A DNA stretch of 64,000 nucleotides from Chitinophagaceae bacterium (GCA_019638625.1 JAHBTK010000007.1:310001-374000); one strand, 5' to 3'; positions 17,358 through 26,298 are shown, counted from the stretch's first letter. Translations and numbers: made by a program. Notes: generated by a model not told the origin, from the sequence alone.

Positions 17358-18542
17358 ATGCAGATATTAATTGATGGTTACTTTAACCAGAAGGCTTTGG
17401 AGCAGAATCCCGAAGTGAATTTTAACCGTCCTTTTCAGCAATGCTCGCTGAGTGTAATGGATACAATTGCAGACCCTGGCATTAGTTTCGATGAAAAAGG
17501 AGTATGCAACTACTTTTTTGAATATAAAGAAGCAGAAAAAAAATATGTAAGAAAAGGTGAAGAGGGTAGAATAAAACTGCAAGAAGATATTGCGAGAATA
17601 AAAGAAGGAGGCAGAGGAAAAAAATACGACTGTATAATTGGACTAAGCGGAGGCGTAGACAGCACTTTTTTATGCCTGCTTGCTAAAGAATCGGGCTTGC
17701 GACCGTTGATTGTACATTTTGATAATGGCTGGAATTCGGAACTTGCGGTAAACAATATAGAGGCGGTTGTCAATGGTCTGAACTTCGATCTTTATACTTA
17801 TGTTGTAGATTGGAAAGAGTTCAGGGAACTTCAATTGTCATATATGAAGGCCTCGGTAGTTGATATAGAAGCGCTTACCGATCAGGCTTTTATGGCAGTG
17901 TTATATGAACAAGCCAGGAAGTGGAATATCAAATACGTATTGGCTGGCATGAATATCGTAACGGAGCAAGTGCTTCCCAAATATTGGATTTACCGAAAGT
18001 CCGATATTATAAATATTAGAGATATTCAATCAGGATATGGTGTTACCAAGCCAGGTGACCTAAAGTCGTATCCTTTTTTGAGCTATCATACAAAACGATA
18101 TTGCGAAAGAGTTTTGAAGATGGAAGTCATAGCTCCACTAAATTATATTGAGTACAACTATGATGTAGTCAAGTCCCGGATATCTGCGGAATTAAACTGG
18201 CGTGAGTATGGTGGAAAACATTACGAGTCAGTTTGGACAAGGTTTTACCAGGGGTATATCCTCCCCAGGAAATTTAATATTGATAAGAGAAAGGCTCATC
18301 TGTCTAACCTTATTTTTTCCGGTCAGATTTCCAAAGAACAGGCAGTTAAGGAATTAGCTAAACCTATGTACGATCTAAAGTTATTGAACGATGATCTTGA
18401 GTTTGTTCTGAAAAAGTTGGAACTGACTTCTGAAGCATTTGAGAAACTAATGATGTTACCGCGTGTAGAGCATAATTCATTTAAGGTTCAAAGAGGGTTA
18501 AGGGAACGATTTCCCATTTTAAATCTTTTCTTTAAATCATAG
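17358..18542 (+). CDS. wbpG: N-acetyl sugar amidotransferase (WbpG/PseA family), variant
   Basis: A 394-residue PP-loop ATPase. The ATP-pyrophosphate loop is GLSGGVDS at residues 95-102. The family's N-terminal signature is recognisable (MDTIADPGISFDEKGVC, residues 34-50), but of the usual four cysteines only Cys29 and Cys50 remain; Ser32 and Phe53 stand where CxxC partners are expected. The enzyme would activate an N-acetyl group with ATP and replace its oxygen with ammonia from HisH/HisF, giving an acetamidino sugar as on some Pseudomonas O-antigens. Length and later motifs (YVLAGMNIVTEQVLP, YPFLSYHTKRYCERV) look complete, so it may be a functional variant rather than a dead gene. Codon use from here on is noticeably A+T-rich. 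Confidence 0.88.
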   Translation: MQILIDGYFNQKALEQNPEVNFNRPFQQCSLSVMDTIADPGISFDEKGVCNYFFEYKEAEKKYVRKGEEGRIKLQEDIARIKEGGRGKKYDCIIGLSGGVDSTFLCLLAKESGLRPLIVHFDNGWNSELAVNNIEAVVNGLNFDLYTYVVDWKEFRELQLSYMKASVVDIEALTDQAFMAVLYEQARKWNIKYVLAGMNIVTEQVLPKYWIYRKSDIINIRDIQSGYGVTKPGDLKSYPFLSYHTKRYCERVLKMEVIAPLNYIEYNYDVVKSRISAELNWREYGGKHYESVWTRFYQGYILPRKFNIDKRKAHLSNLIFSGQISKEQAVKELAKPMYDLKLLNDDLEFVLKKLELTSEAFEKLMMLPRVEHNSFKVQRGLRERFPILNLFFKS

Positions 18543-18551
18543 CTTTCCCGG

Positions 18552-19700
18552 GTGTTTAAAAATAAAAAAATACTTATTATATCTCCCCAACCCTGGGAAT
18601 ACTTGAAAGTATCCAAGCATTACTATGCTGTCGAGCTTCAAAAGGCAGGGAATCAGGTTTATTTCTTAAATCCACCTTCAAAAGCGAAAAGAAGAGGGGA
18701 ATGTTCCGTTTCTCCCCAGACTAAAGAAGGAATTATTGTTATTGACTATCGACCAACTTTCCCAATGCGATGGAAGCATAGGTTGTATCTTCTGTTTTCT
18801 TTTTTTATGAGATTGGATTGTCGGAAAATTCTTTCATGTATTGGGACCTCTCCTGATATTGTCTGGGATTTTGATCCTTCTCTTCAATTTAAGGATCTTC
18901 GTTGGTTTGGAGCGAAGCTCAAAATATATCATCCGGTTGATATGTCTCCCTTTTTGAGTGGAAGTTCTAAAAATGCAGACGTAATTTTTTCGGTCTCAAA
19001 CGTTATTCTTGATACTTTCAGGAATAATAAAACACCCTTTTTCTTTATTAATCATGGTATTAGCGGTAACCTGGCGAAGCTTGCGGAGGAAACTATTCAA
19101 CAGCAGAAAAGCGATTATGATACTTTAAGGGTTGAAGTGGGGTACATTGGCAATCTTCTTATGGAATTTATTGATCATGAGGGTTTTGTCAGAATAATAA
19201 AAGAGAACCCACATGCCCGTTTTCACATTTGGGGGCCATACGAGTGTATCAGCTCAACCACCACTCCAATAAAGGACTTTATAGGCTTTTTATTGATCTC
19301 GCCAAATGTGATACTACATGGAAAGCTGCCGCAAGAAGAGATCTTGCCGCGATTGCAGGATATTGATGTTTTTTTCTGGAGTTATTGTGCTGATAAGGAT
19401 CCTAACAAAGGGTCAAACTCGCATAAGCTATTGGAATATTTAAGTACCGGTAAGGTTGTGGTTAGTACGCCTGTGTCTACATACCAGGAAGCTGCTACAC
19501 AAAAAGTAATAGTTATGGGTAATAATACCTCAGATTTTGTTAGTAAGTTTGGAGAAGTGATAGGTCATCTGGATGTTTATAATTCACCTGAATTGCAGAT
19601 TAAAAGATCGAGGATAGCATTAGATAATACATATAGGAAACAGTTGGAAAGAATTGAGTCTATATGTGCCAGCCTCAATGGCAATGCCTCGGCTAGATAG
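18552..19700 (+). CDS. Glycosyltransferase, GT-B fold
   Basis: A 382-residue cytoplasmic or membrane-associated glycosyltransferase of the family 1/4 type. The N-terminal half begins KKILIISPQPWEYLKVSKHY. The C-terminal half has VEVGYIGNLLMEFID, FHIWGPYE and the donor-binding stretch DPNKGSNSHKLLEYLSTGKV near residues 285-305. The substrate cannot be read from the sequence. The start is GTG at 18552, nine bases after wbpG; no in-frame ATG is nearby. Very A+T-rich, like its neighbours. Confidence 0.82.
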   Translation: MFKNKKILIISPQPWEYLKVSKHYYAVELQKAGNQVYFLNPPSKAKRRGECSVSPQTKEGIIVIDYRPTFPMRWKHRLYLLFSFFMRLDCRKILSCIGTSPDIVWDFDPSLQFKDLRWFGAKLKIYHPVDMSPFLSGSSKNADVIFSVSNVILDTFRNNKTPFFFINHGISGNLAKLAEETIQQQKSDYDTLRVEVGYIGNLLMEFIDHEGFVRIIKENPHARFHIWGPYECISSTTTPIKDFIGFLLISPNVILHGKLPQEEILPRLQDIDVFFWSYCADKDPNKGSNSHKLLEYLSTGKVVVSTPVSTYQEAATQKVIVMGNNTSDFVSKFGEVIGHLDVYNSPELQIKRSRIALDNTYRKQLERIESICASLNGNASAR

Positions 19701-19712
19701 ACAAATAAAGTA

Positions 19713-20843
19713 ATGATAAATTGTACTTTTGTTTTTGGGACGAGGCCGGAGGCTATAAAGTTAGCTCCATTGATCATTAAGCTCCGGGAAGCAAAAGTCG
19801 TTAATGTAGAAGTTTGTGTTACCGGCCAGCATCGGGAGATGCTGACACAGGTGTTGGATGTATTTGAAATAACACCTGATGTTGACCTCAAATTGATGAG
19901 CCATAACCAATCGCTGCCCGATTTTCTGGGAAAATCTATTTCAGCCTTACATAATTATCTGAAGGATAGCAATGCTGATTATGTAATTGTTCAGGGAGAT
20001 ACCTCTACCGTCCTTTCTGCATCTATAGCTGCCTTTTACAATAAAAGGAAAGTTTTGCACGTAGAAGCCGGTTTGAGAACAACGAATATTTACTCCCCAT
20101 TCCCGGAGGAAATGAACAGGAGGCTGACCTCTCAATTGACCTACCACCACTTTGTTCCTACCGGGATTTCGAAGCAGAATTTGCTGAAAGAGGGGTATGC
20201 TGAAGAAACTATCATGATAACAGGTAATACTGCAATCGATTCGCTTTTATTTGTAAAGAATAAGTTGAACGAAGGCGTACTTCATCCTGCATCAGACGTG
20301 TATGATATAGTTCGCGAAAGTCAGGCTCAATACAATGGCTATATATTAATTACCGGGCACAGGCGCGAAAACTTTGGTGAGGGTTTTCTGAATATTTGTG
20401 AAGCGATTGAGCTTTCGGCGCGGAAACATCCTGACTATCTCTACATCTACCCGGTTCACCTTAATCCTAATGTGCATAGCATTGTTTCTGAAAAGCTAGG
20501 CGGAATTTCAAACATTAGGTTGATGAAGCCGCAGTCATATGTAGACTTTATTTATCTTATGCAACACGCACATGTTATATTAACAGACTCGGGTGGGGTG
20601 CAGGAAGAAGCGCCCAGTTTGCAAAAGCCGATACTTGTGATGAGGGAAAGCACTGAAAGACCAGAAGGCATAACAGCAGGTTGCAGTAAATTGGTCGGAG
20701 TGAACGTACAGCAGATCGTGTCGGAGATAGGGAGACTATTAAGCGATGCTGATTATTACGGTTCGTTTGCTGTTGCTAAAAACCCCTATGGAGATGGTAA
20801 TGCATCAGGTCGGATCTTGAATTTTATCGAACAGTTGACTTGA
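19713..20843 (+). CDS. wecB: UDP-GlcNAc 2-epimerase, non-hydrolysing (WecB type)
   Basis: A 376-residue epimerase interconverting UDP-GlcNAc and UDP-ManNAc. Motifs: FGTRPEAIKLAP at residues 8-19, VQGDTSTVL, HVEAGLRT, PFPEEMNRRLTSQL, ITGHRRENFGEG and LTDSGGVQEEAPSL. The catalytic acidic and His residues of the family are in these stretches. The N-terminal GTRPEAIK is the WecB form; WbpI, which epimerises the diacetamido-uronic acid, has GARPQ at this place. In this locus it probably supplies UDP-ManNAc, although action on the diacetamido sugar cannot be excluded. It begins 12 bases after a glycosyltransferase gene. Confidence 0.92.
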   Translation: MINCTFVFGTRPEAIKLAPLIIKLREAKVVNVEVCVTGQHREMLTQVLDVFEITPDVDLKLMSHNQSLPDFLGKSISALHNYLKDSNADYVIVQGDTSTVLSASIAAFYNKRKVLHVEAGLRTTNIYSPFPEEMNRRLTSQLTYHHFVPTGISKQNLLKEGYAEETIMITGNTAIDSLLFVKNKLNEGVLHPASDVYDIVRESQAQYNGYILITGHRRENFGEGFLNICEAIELSARKHPDYLYIYPVHLNPNVHSIVSEKLGGISNIRLMKPQSYVDFIYLMQHAHVILTDSGGVQEEAPSLQKPILVMRESTERPEGITAGCSKLVGVNVQQIVSEIGRLLSDADYYGSFAVAKNPYGDGNASGRILNFIEQLT

Positions 20844-20849
20844 GGACAC

Positions 20850-22040
20850 ATGACCTTAAAAAAGAAACGGCTCTTATTTATACCAGCAGATGTTATCAGG
20901 AATGAGGTATCCAGGTCTTTCTATTTTACAAAAGGACTTGCCGATCATTTTGATGTATACTTTTTGTCTCGGTTTGATCCTCAAAGCGCTTTTTTCGAAA
21001 ACAAAAAGCGCTCAAAGCTGTATACCTTACAATGCTTTGTAAGATCCATATTCTCTCGCTTTAACATAGAGAAACATCAGAAGTGGGATTATCAAGTGGT
21101 TACAGTTCCTTTCATGTCTCATATGGTGATTTACCGGTTTATCGGTATGGTTGGGGCATTGAAGCTTTCGAGAAGATTCAACAAGGCTGTTTTGAGATAC
21201 ATAAACAGAAAATTGAGACCGGATATTATTTTCTATTCAGAGGGTTTTGATCTGTATCCCCGGCTTCAAAATGTTGTATGTGTAAGCGATATACAGGACG
21301 ATTTTGATCAGGATAATTTTAGAAATAATAGCTATAATATTGCCTATCTGCGGCGTCAATTGGCAGGCTCGCAGATAAACTTTGTTGTTTCCCGGGCTGC
21401 AGCTAGCAAATTAGGAGAAATATATAATTGTAAATTTGTATTTATTCCCAATGGAGCTGAAGTGACCGCTATGAGAGCGGTAGAGGAAAGCGTAGTAGCA
21501 AAAATGATAGATGAAATGGGCTTGAAGGGGAAGTTTTTGATCAGCTATATAGGGGCAGATGCCTGGTATGATATGGGACTGTGCCGGGAGGTATTCCGGC
21601 AACTATGGGAGAGGGATCCCTCGATCCATTTTTTAATGGTGGGCAACCTGCCATTTATTCAATCCGAAAACGTAACCTACACGGGGCCGGTTTCGAAGGA
21701 GTCCTCTTATTTTTATTACCGGATGAGTGATATGGGAATATTGTTGAAAGACTCCAAAGGCTCCAACTTCTTATATAATTCTATTCCACTGAAGATCATC
21801 CAGTATGGCGTGGTCGGACGTTGGTTTGTATCTCCTCCGATTGCATGGCTCGAGGAAAACAGGTTTAAAAATGTATTTTTGGTTGACGATTTTACCCCTG
21901 AGAACCTTGTTGATAAAATACTTGAGATAAAAGCCAATAGCTCAAATCGTTGTTTTGATGACCGTTGGAATGAATACGATTGGCAGCAGATAAACGATAG
22001 GGTGTTGGAAGTGTTAAGCTCGATCGGTGCTAAAGAATAA
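20850..22040 (+). CDS. Glycosyltransferase, GT-B fold
   Basis: A 396-residue protein. The N-terminal domain begins KKKRLLFIPADVIRNEVSRS. The C-terminal half has FISYIGADAWYDMGL, IHFLMVGNLPFI, YTGPVSKESSYFYYRMSDMG and SIPLKIIQYGVVGRWFVSP, the usual layout of family 4-type glycosyltransferases (sugar-nucleotide binding near residues 225-330). Acceptor and donor are unknown. It starts six bases after wecB. A 157-base gap follows that contains the remnant of another glycosyltransferase start. Confidence 0.78.
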   Translation: MTLKKKRLLFIPADVIRNEVSRSFYFTKGLADHFDVYFLSRFDPQSAFFENKKRSKLYTLQCFVRSIFSRFNIEKHQKWDYQVVTVPFMSHMVIYRFIGMVGALKLSRRFNKAVLRYINRKLRPDIIFYSEGFDLYPRLQNVVCVSDIQDDFDQDNFRNNSYNIAYLRRQLAGSQINFVVSRAAASKLGEIYNCKFVFIPNGAEVTAMRAVEESVVAKMIDEMGLKGKFLISYIGADAWYDMGLCREVFRQLWERDPSIHFLMVGNLPFIQSENVTYTGPVSKESSYFYYRMSDMGILLKDSKGSNFLYNSIPLKIIQYGVVGRWFVSPPIAWLEENRFKNVFLVDDFTPENLVDKILEIKANSSNRCFDDRWNEYDWQQINDRVLEVLSSIGAKE

Positions 22041-22069
22041 AGACCATTCTGTCCGGCAGAATTTTGTAA

Positions 22070-22166
22070 ATGATCCTTCTTGTCTATTGTGATCCTTTAC
22101 GTGTGCCGACCAGCTCAAACCGGGGGAAGGGATATTAAAGGATTTGATCTCTTTTTGAATAAATGA
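22070..22166 (+). pseudogene. Remnant of a glycosyltransferase N-terminus
   Basis: An ATG at 22070 opens a 22-codon frame reading MILLVYCDPLRVPTSSNRG before a TAA at 22136. It matches the start of the next gene (MKILVYCEPLYVPTTGTP). Shifting frame at the G-run near 22121-22125 extends it to TGA at 22164 (RDIKGFDLFLNK). I read this as a decayed copy of a glycosyltransferase start, left by duplication or by replacement of one gene with another. It is too short to test further by eye. Confidence 0.5.
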
Positions 22167-22197
22167 CCACCTTGCTTCGCCTGTAAGATCCGATTAT

Positions 22198-23313
22198 ATG
22201 AAGATACTTGTGTATTGCGAACCGCTGTATGTACCCACCACCGGGACACCAATGAGAAACATGCTGAGGGAGCTAATACAATTGAGAAAGAATGATACCT
22301 TTATTCTGGTTGTCAGAAGTGAAAGTAATGAGGTTTTGCTACAGTTCTTCAAAGAACTTGAACAACTTCCAAACTGGAGGCTTTCTGTGGCAAATGCTTC
22401 CAGAAAACTAAGTAATTTATTGGGATTATTTCGTTACAAGCATTACTGCCGCGTCAATGAAAGGGCCGATGTCTACTTAAATACCGATGGCAATAGTCTT
22501 GGAGGCCATGCTCATCCGCTGATTATAACTGTAGCAGATGTGTCGTCATTTCATAATATAAATCAAACGAGCTACAAAAGAAACTGGCAGTTGTGGCTAA
22601 GGCGTTTTATATTAACCAACGGTATCAATGAAGCCGAAAAAGTCATTTCGATCTCTGACACTACAAAAGAGCAGATCGTGGAAATATTTCCCGGGGCGGC
22701 AGCTAAAACTGAGACAATTTACAATGGCATCCATCCCTTATGGATAAGCCAGGAAGCTACAGGTGGTCATAGTTATCCTTATTGGATATGGTGGGGATTT
22801 ATTTCTCCCAGGAAGAATATGCTGGGGTTGTTAGAGGCATACAGACTTCTTAAGGAAGAGCGGAATGAAGTGCCCAAAATTAAAATTATATACTCGAATG
22901 AGGATGTACCTCAGCAATATCAGGATTTTGTGCAGGAAAACGGGCTTGCCGGGAATGTTCAGTTTGAAAAGTCAAAACCTCTGAGCGATCTGATCAACGA
23001 AGTTTCCTCCAGCAGCGGATTGTTATTTCCGTCATTTATTGAAGGATTTGGAATGCCCGTAGTGGAAGCTCTTTCCAGGGGAATACCTGTATTAACTTCC
23101 GACACGAAGTCTCTGAAGGAAGTCAGCGGAAATATGGGCATTTACGTAGATCCATCCAATAGTGTATCCATTAAGGAGGGCTTGGAAAGGATGCTTGCTG
23201 CAGATATCTCTGCAGATGTTAAAGAAGAGTGGAAAAACTGGGCGAGACAGTTTTCGCCGGAAAAAGCAGCCATTTGCTATAGTAGCGTGCTTGACAGCAT
23301 ATGTTCTTCTTAG
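22198..23313 (+). CDS. Glycosyltransferase family 4-like
   Basis: A 371-residue GT-B enzyme. The N-terminus is MKILVYCEPLYVPTTGTPMR. The middle has VISISDTTKEQIVEIFPG and the acceptor/donor hinge YNGIHPLW. The C-terminal donor domain has WGFISPRKNMLGLLEAYRLL, LLFPSFIEGFGMPVVEAL (the EX7E-type motif) and GIPVLTSDTKSLKEVSG. It is a complete retaining-type glycosyltransferase; the sugar is unknown. It is preceded by a 97-base remnant of a similar start and followed one base later by the beta-helix protein gene. Confidence 0.9.
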   Translation: MKILVYCEPLYVPTTGTPMRNMLRELIQLRKNDTFILVVRSESNEVLLQFFKELEQLPNWRLSVANASRKLSNLLGLFRYKHYCRVNERADVYLNTDGNSLGGHAHPLIITVADVSSFHNINQTSYKRNWQLWLRRFILTNGINEAEKVISISDTTKEQIVEIFPGAAAKTETIYNGIHPLWISQEATGGHSYPYWIWWGFISPRKNMLGLLEAYRLLKEERNEVPKIKIIYSNEDVPQQYQDFVQENGLAGNVQFEKSKPLSDLINEVSSSSGLLFPSFIEGFGMPVVEALSRGIPVLTSDTKSLKEVSGNMGIYVDPSNSVSIKEGLERMLAADISADVKEEWKNWARQFSPEKAAICYSSVLDSICSS

Positions 23314-23314
23314 C

Positions 23315-25051
23315 ATGAAAAATCATATGAAAAAGATAATAATTCTGTTTTTTCTGCTTTCTACAGGCAAAAGCTTATTAGCTGATGAACGAGCCTATCG
23401 TAAAACGATCGATGTCACAAAGCACGGTGTATTGCCTGATGATAACCAGGACGACTCCTATGCGCTGCAGGCGTTATTAAAGCTGCTTGAAGAACGTCCC
23501 GGAGATTATACCCTTGTGTTCCCGGAGGGTACGTATAATGTAAAGCGAAGAGTTTCGGCAACCAACCTGTGTGGTACATTATATGTAAGAGGGGCAAAGG
23601 GAACCAGGATCATTTTTGAAGATGATGGCTTTTTGCATCTACAGGCTAAAAGCTTCAAATTTGATCTCGCGGCACCTTTACAACGCAACGATAATATTGT
23701 TCACATAATAAATAAAGAAGGATTCAAGATAACCCCGGGTGATATCCTGCATATAGGGAGCAACAGCCGCTTTGATATGGCATGGAATTACAAAGAGAAT
23801 GACACACACAGGATCATCAAAGTGAAGAACAACCAGGTCAGCGTTAATAGCCCTGTTTTATTTAATTATACTCCTCAAACAGAAGATGTAACAACTACAA
23901 TATACAAATACCTAAAAATAGATATCGAGGATGTTGATTTTGTTTTAGGCGCTGAAAAGGACACTGCTGTTAGTTCTTCCATTAGAACCATGGTCAATTT
24001 GACCGGGGTTTCTGTGAAGATGAAAAACGCTGAAATAAGATACGAGGGTTCTCAAAGATATAAGCATGTTGGGTTTTCTATCGTCGCATCTGAATCTGTT
24101 TACTTCGACGGTATGGTATTGGATAATTTTATGTACCCGGTATTGCTTAATTATTGCAGAAATGTAAAAGCATTCAACACCATAGCCTACTATTGCCGCC
24201 ATGCCTACACCCCTGCCCAGGCCTGTTACGATATTTACGTTGAGAACCTGAAGGGGGTTAATTGTCATAGCGCCATGGACGCTCACCTGTCATTTTATGT
24301 ACACTATAAAAATGTTTTAGATACCCTGGCTACGCAGTTTCCGAACTGCAGATCTTTGGGAACTATAATTGAAAATGCGAAGATATACGTAGAAGCAGAA
24401 GCATATCAGGACTATGCCTACTGGTCTGTACAAACTCTCGCGCCAGAATATGAATTTCTATCAGGCGAATTTGACACGAGGTTTTCAAATGTACATTGGG
24501 TGCCAAAAAGGAGCAGCTCATTCAATGGCTTGACTTCTTTTACCTGTAGAAAATTGATTGTGGATAGTTGTACAACATCTGTGATATCATATTATGGCGA
24601 CCAAACCGTTCTACAGGAAGTAAAAGTTACGAATAGCAGGATCGGAATGTTAAGAATAGATGGCTACAAGACAGAAGTTAACAATACTATTTTTGATGGT
24701 AGCCTTTTCCCGGAAGCACCTTTTGTTCTAAGGTTTACGGGAAGAGGGGAGTCCCGTTTAAATAACATTTGGATCAGAAATTATGATCCTGATATTACAT
24801 ATTTGTTTGGTTATTTATACAACCTTCCAACGGGTAACAGTATCCTGATCAATAATGCCGAGATATGTCTGCTGAAAGGTGTCTGCAAACAGTTTGGTTA
24901 TCCGGGTAGAACGAATGATGGCGTTTCCCTGAATACCGCAAAGCTGGAAGGATTTGTAGAGCCTTACCCGGGAGAGCTGCCCCGATTTAAAAAAGAGATG
25001 GAAAAGTCCGGAAGAGAGTGGCTCATGCTGAACAGGAACGATAAACGTTAA
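23315..25051 (+). CDS. Secreted right-handed beta-helix protein (pectate-lyase-like fold)
   Basis: A 578-residue exported protein. A frame extends upstream to 23162, but the ATG at 23315 (or 23327) gives a clean signal peptide (KKIIILFFLLSTGKSLLA) right after the preceding gene. The mature N-terminus IDVTKHGVLPDDNQDDSYAL followed by YTLVFPEGTYNV is the typical opening of the pectate-lyase superfamily beta-helix (residues about 30-80). Irregular beta-helix coils continue to about 540. It might modify, cleave or bind the polymer made here, but no catalytic residues can be named, so lyase activity is not claimed. Its TAA overlaps the ATG of the polymerase gene (TAATG), so the two are coupled. 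Confidence 0.8.
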   Translation: MKNHMKKIIILFFLLSTGKSLLADERAYRKTIDVTKHGVLPDDNQDDSYALQALLKLLEERPGDYTLVFPEGTYNVKRRVSATNLCGTLYVRGAKGTRIIFEDDGFLHLQAKSFKFDLAAPLQRNDNIVHIINKEGFKITPGDILHIGSNSRFDMAWNYKENDTHRIIKVKNNQVSVNSPVLFNYTPQTEDVTTTIYKYLKIDIEDVDFVLGAEKDTAVSSSIRTMVNLTGVSVKMKNAEIRYEGSQRYKHVGFSIVASESVYFDGMVLDNFMYPVLLNYCRNVKAFNTIAYYCRHAYTPAQACYDIYVENLKGVNCHSAMDAHLSFYVHYKNVLDTLATQFPNCRSLGTIIENAKIYVEAEAYQDYAYWSVQTLAPEYEFLSGEFDTRFSNVHWVPKRSSSFNGLTSFTCRKLIVDSCTTSVISYYGDQTVLQEVKVTNSRIGMLRIDGYKTEVNNTIFDGSLFPEAPFVLRFTGRGESRLNNIWIRNYDPDITYLFGYLYNLPTGNSILINNAEICLLKGVCKQFGYPGRTNDGVSLNTAKLEGFVEPYPGELPRFKKEMEKSGREWLMLNRNDKR

Positions 25052-26298
25052 TGGAGAGCATATATTTACATAACAGGGAATTCGTAAATTTTAACAGGGT
25101 ACCCTCTTTATCAAAGAGCGAAGCCATACCGGAGTGGTTGCTATATATATTTATTGCAACTGTATTCTCCAAGGAAATAGGGACGGTCTTTTTATTTGGC
25201 ATTGAGTATGATACGATTGGTTACACGTTTAGTATACTTTATTTCATATACTATCTTAACCGGCTTCATATCAGCGGTTATATTATAGCTTTTGCATTGT
25301 TTTTGCTGATAAACAGCATCCTTGCTAAAACATATTTGTCGCTTTCTTTCTCACCATTTTTTAAACAATGGGTGCCCCTCTCCCTGATATTAATTACAAC
25401 TTTTGATTTCATCAGTCGATGTGACAATATCAAACGGGTCTTTAGGGCCTATATGAAAGTTTCGTACTATACCGCTATAATTGGAATAGTACAGTTATTG
25501 GTCAAGTTTCTTTTTGGGATCAAGTTGCTTACAGATTATTCTTTTTATTTTATCGATTCGGTAGCCAGGGAGCCTTCGCATTATGCGAGTATTATATTGC
25601 CGGCATGTGTTTGCAGCATAATGACATTTAAAACAAATAAGCTTAGAAACGCTGTCATTATCCTTGCTACTTTAGGTACTTTCTCAACCACCGCCTATGC
25701 AGTCTTAATGGTAATGTTGGTGATCATATACCTCAATCCCGTGTATCTGTTGCTAATCCTACCTTTTTTATACTTTATATATCAGAACGTACTATTGGGA
25801 TATGATAAATTCAGCGATAGAATTAGTTCAATGAATCTTTATTTTAGCGGTACCAATATGGATAATATCACAAATGGAACAAGCCTATCATTTATTACGA
25901 ACTATGAAACGGCAGAATTTTCGGTAAAACAGAGCCCGCTGATTGGCTCAGGGCTGGGAGGGCATGAAGAAATGTATCACCGTTATTTCAGCAACTCTTC
26001 CTTCAGGCACTATTATTTATACGGACTTAATTCTTTGTCAGGGCATAGCCTCATCATTAGAATTTTCAGCGAGTGGGGGTTGCTGGGAACAGGATTTTAC
26101 ATATTTTTCCAGATAAAAACCTTAATTCTTAATTCCGGAACGTTTCATAGGGTTATTTCCATTGCTTGTTTATCTCATTTTTTGTGCAAATTTTTAAAAC
26201 TGGGGGGATATTTTGATTACGGGACTCCTTTTTTTGCAATATTGATGTGGTTGAATTACCAGGACTATAGGAGATATATGCGGGTAAAACGAAAATGA
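25051..26298 (+). CDS. wzy: O-antigen/capsule polymerase (Wzy-like)
   Basis: A 415-residue polytopic membrane protein with about 10-11 hydrophobic segments and a large extracytoplasmic loop near residues 255-330 (LSFITNYETAEFSVKQSPLI, GSGLGGHEEMYHRYF). The pattern 'SPLIGSGLGGHE...SGHSLIIRIFSEWGLLG' is typical of the O-antigen ligase/polymerase (Wzy_C) family, where loop residues contact the lipid-linked donor. It would polymerise repeat units flipped by the Wzx at 14 kb. It shares one base with the preceding stop codon. A 199-base gap follows. Confidence 0.83.
   Translation: MESIYLHNREFVNFNRVPSLSKSEAIPEWLLYIFIATVFSKEIGTVFLFGIEYDTIGYTFSILYFIYYLNRLHISGYIIAFALFLLINSILAKTYLSLSFSPFFKQWVPLSLILITTFDFISRCDNIKRVFRAYMKVSYYTAIIGIVQLLVKFLFGIKLLTDYSFYFIDSVAREPSHYASIILPACVCSIMTFKTNKLRNAVIILATLGTFSTTAYAVLMVMLVIIYLNPVYLLLILPFLYFIYQNVLLGYDKFSDRISSMNLYFSGTNMDNITNGTSLSFITNYETAEFSVKQSPLIGSGLGGHEEMYHRYFSNSSFRHYYLYGLNSLSGHSLIIRIFSEWGLLGTGFYIFFQIKTLILNSGTFHRVISIACLSHFLCKFLKLGGYFDYGTPFFAILMWLNYQDYRRYMRVKRK

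Noticed and set aside
19713..20843. WbpI (UDP-GlcNAc(3NAc)A 2-epimerase) as the call for the epimerase
   Set aside because: The N-terminal motif is GTRPEAIK as in WecB, not GARPQ as expected for WbpI.
23315..25051. Pectate lyase activity for the beta-helix protein
   Set aside because: Only the fold signature at the N-terminus is recognisable; no lyase catalytic residues can be assigned. The same caution applies to 60196-61806.
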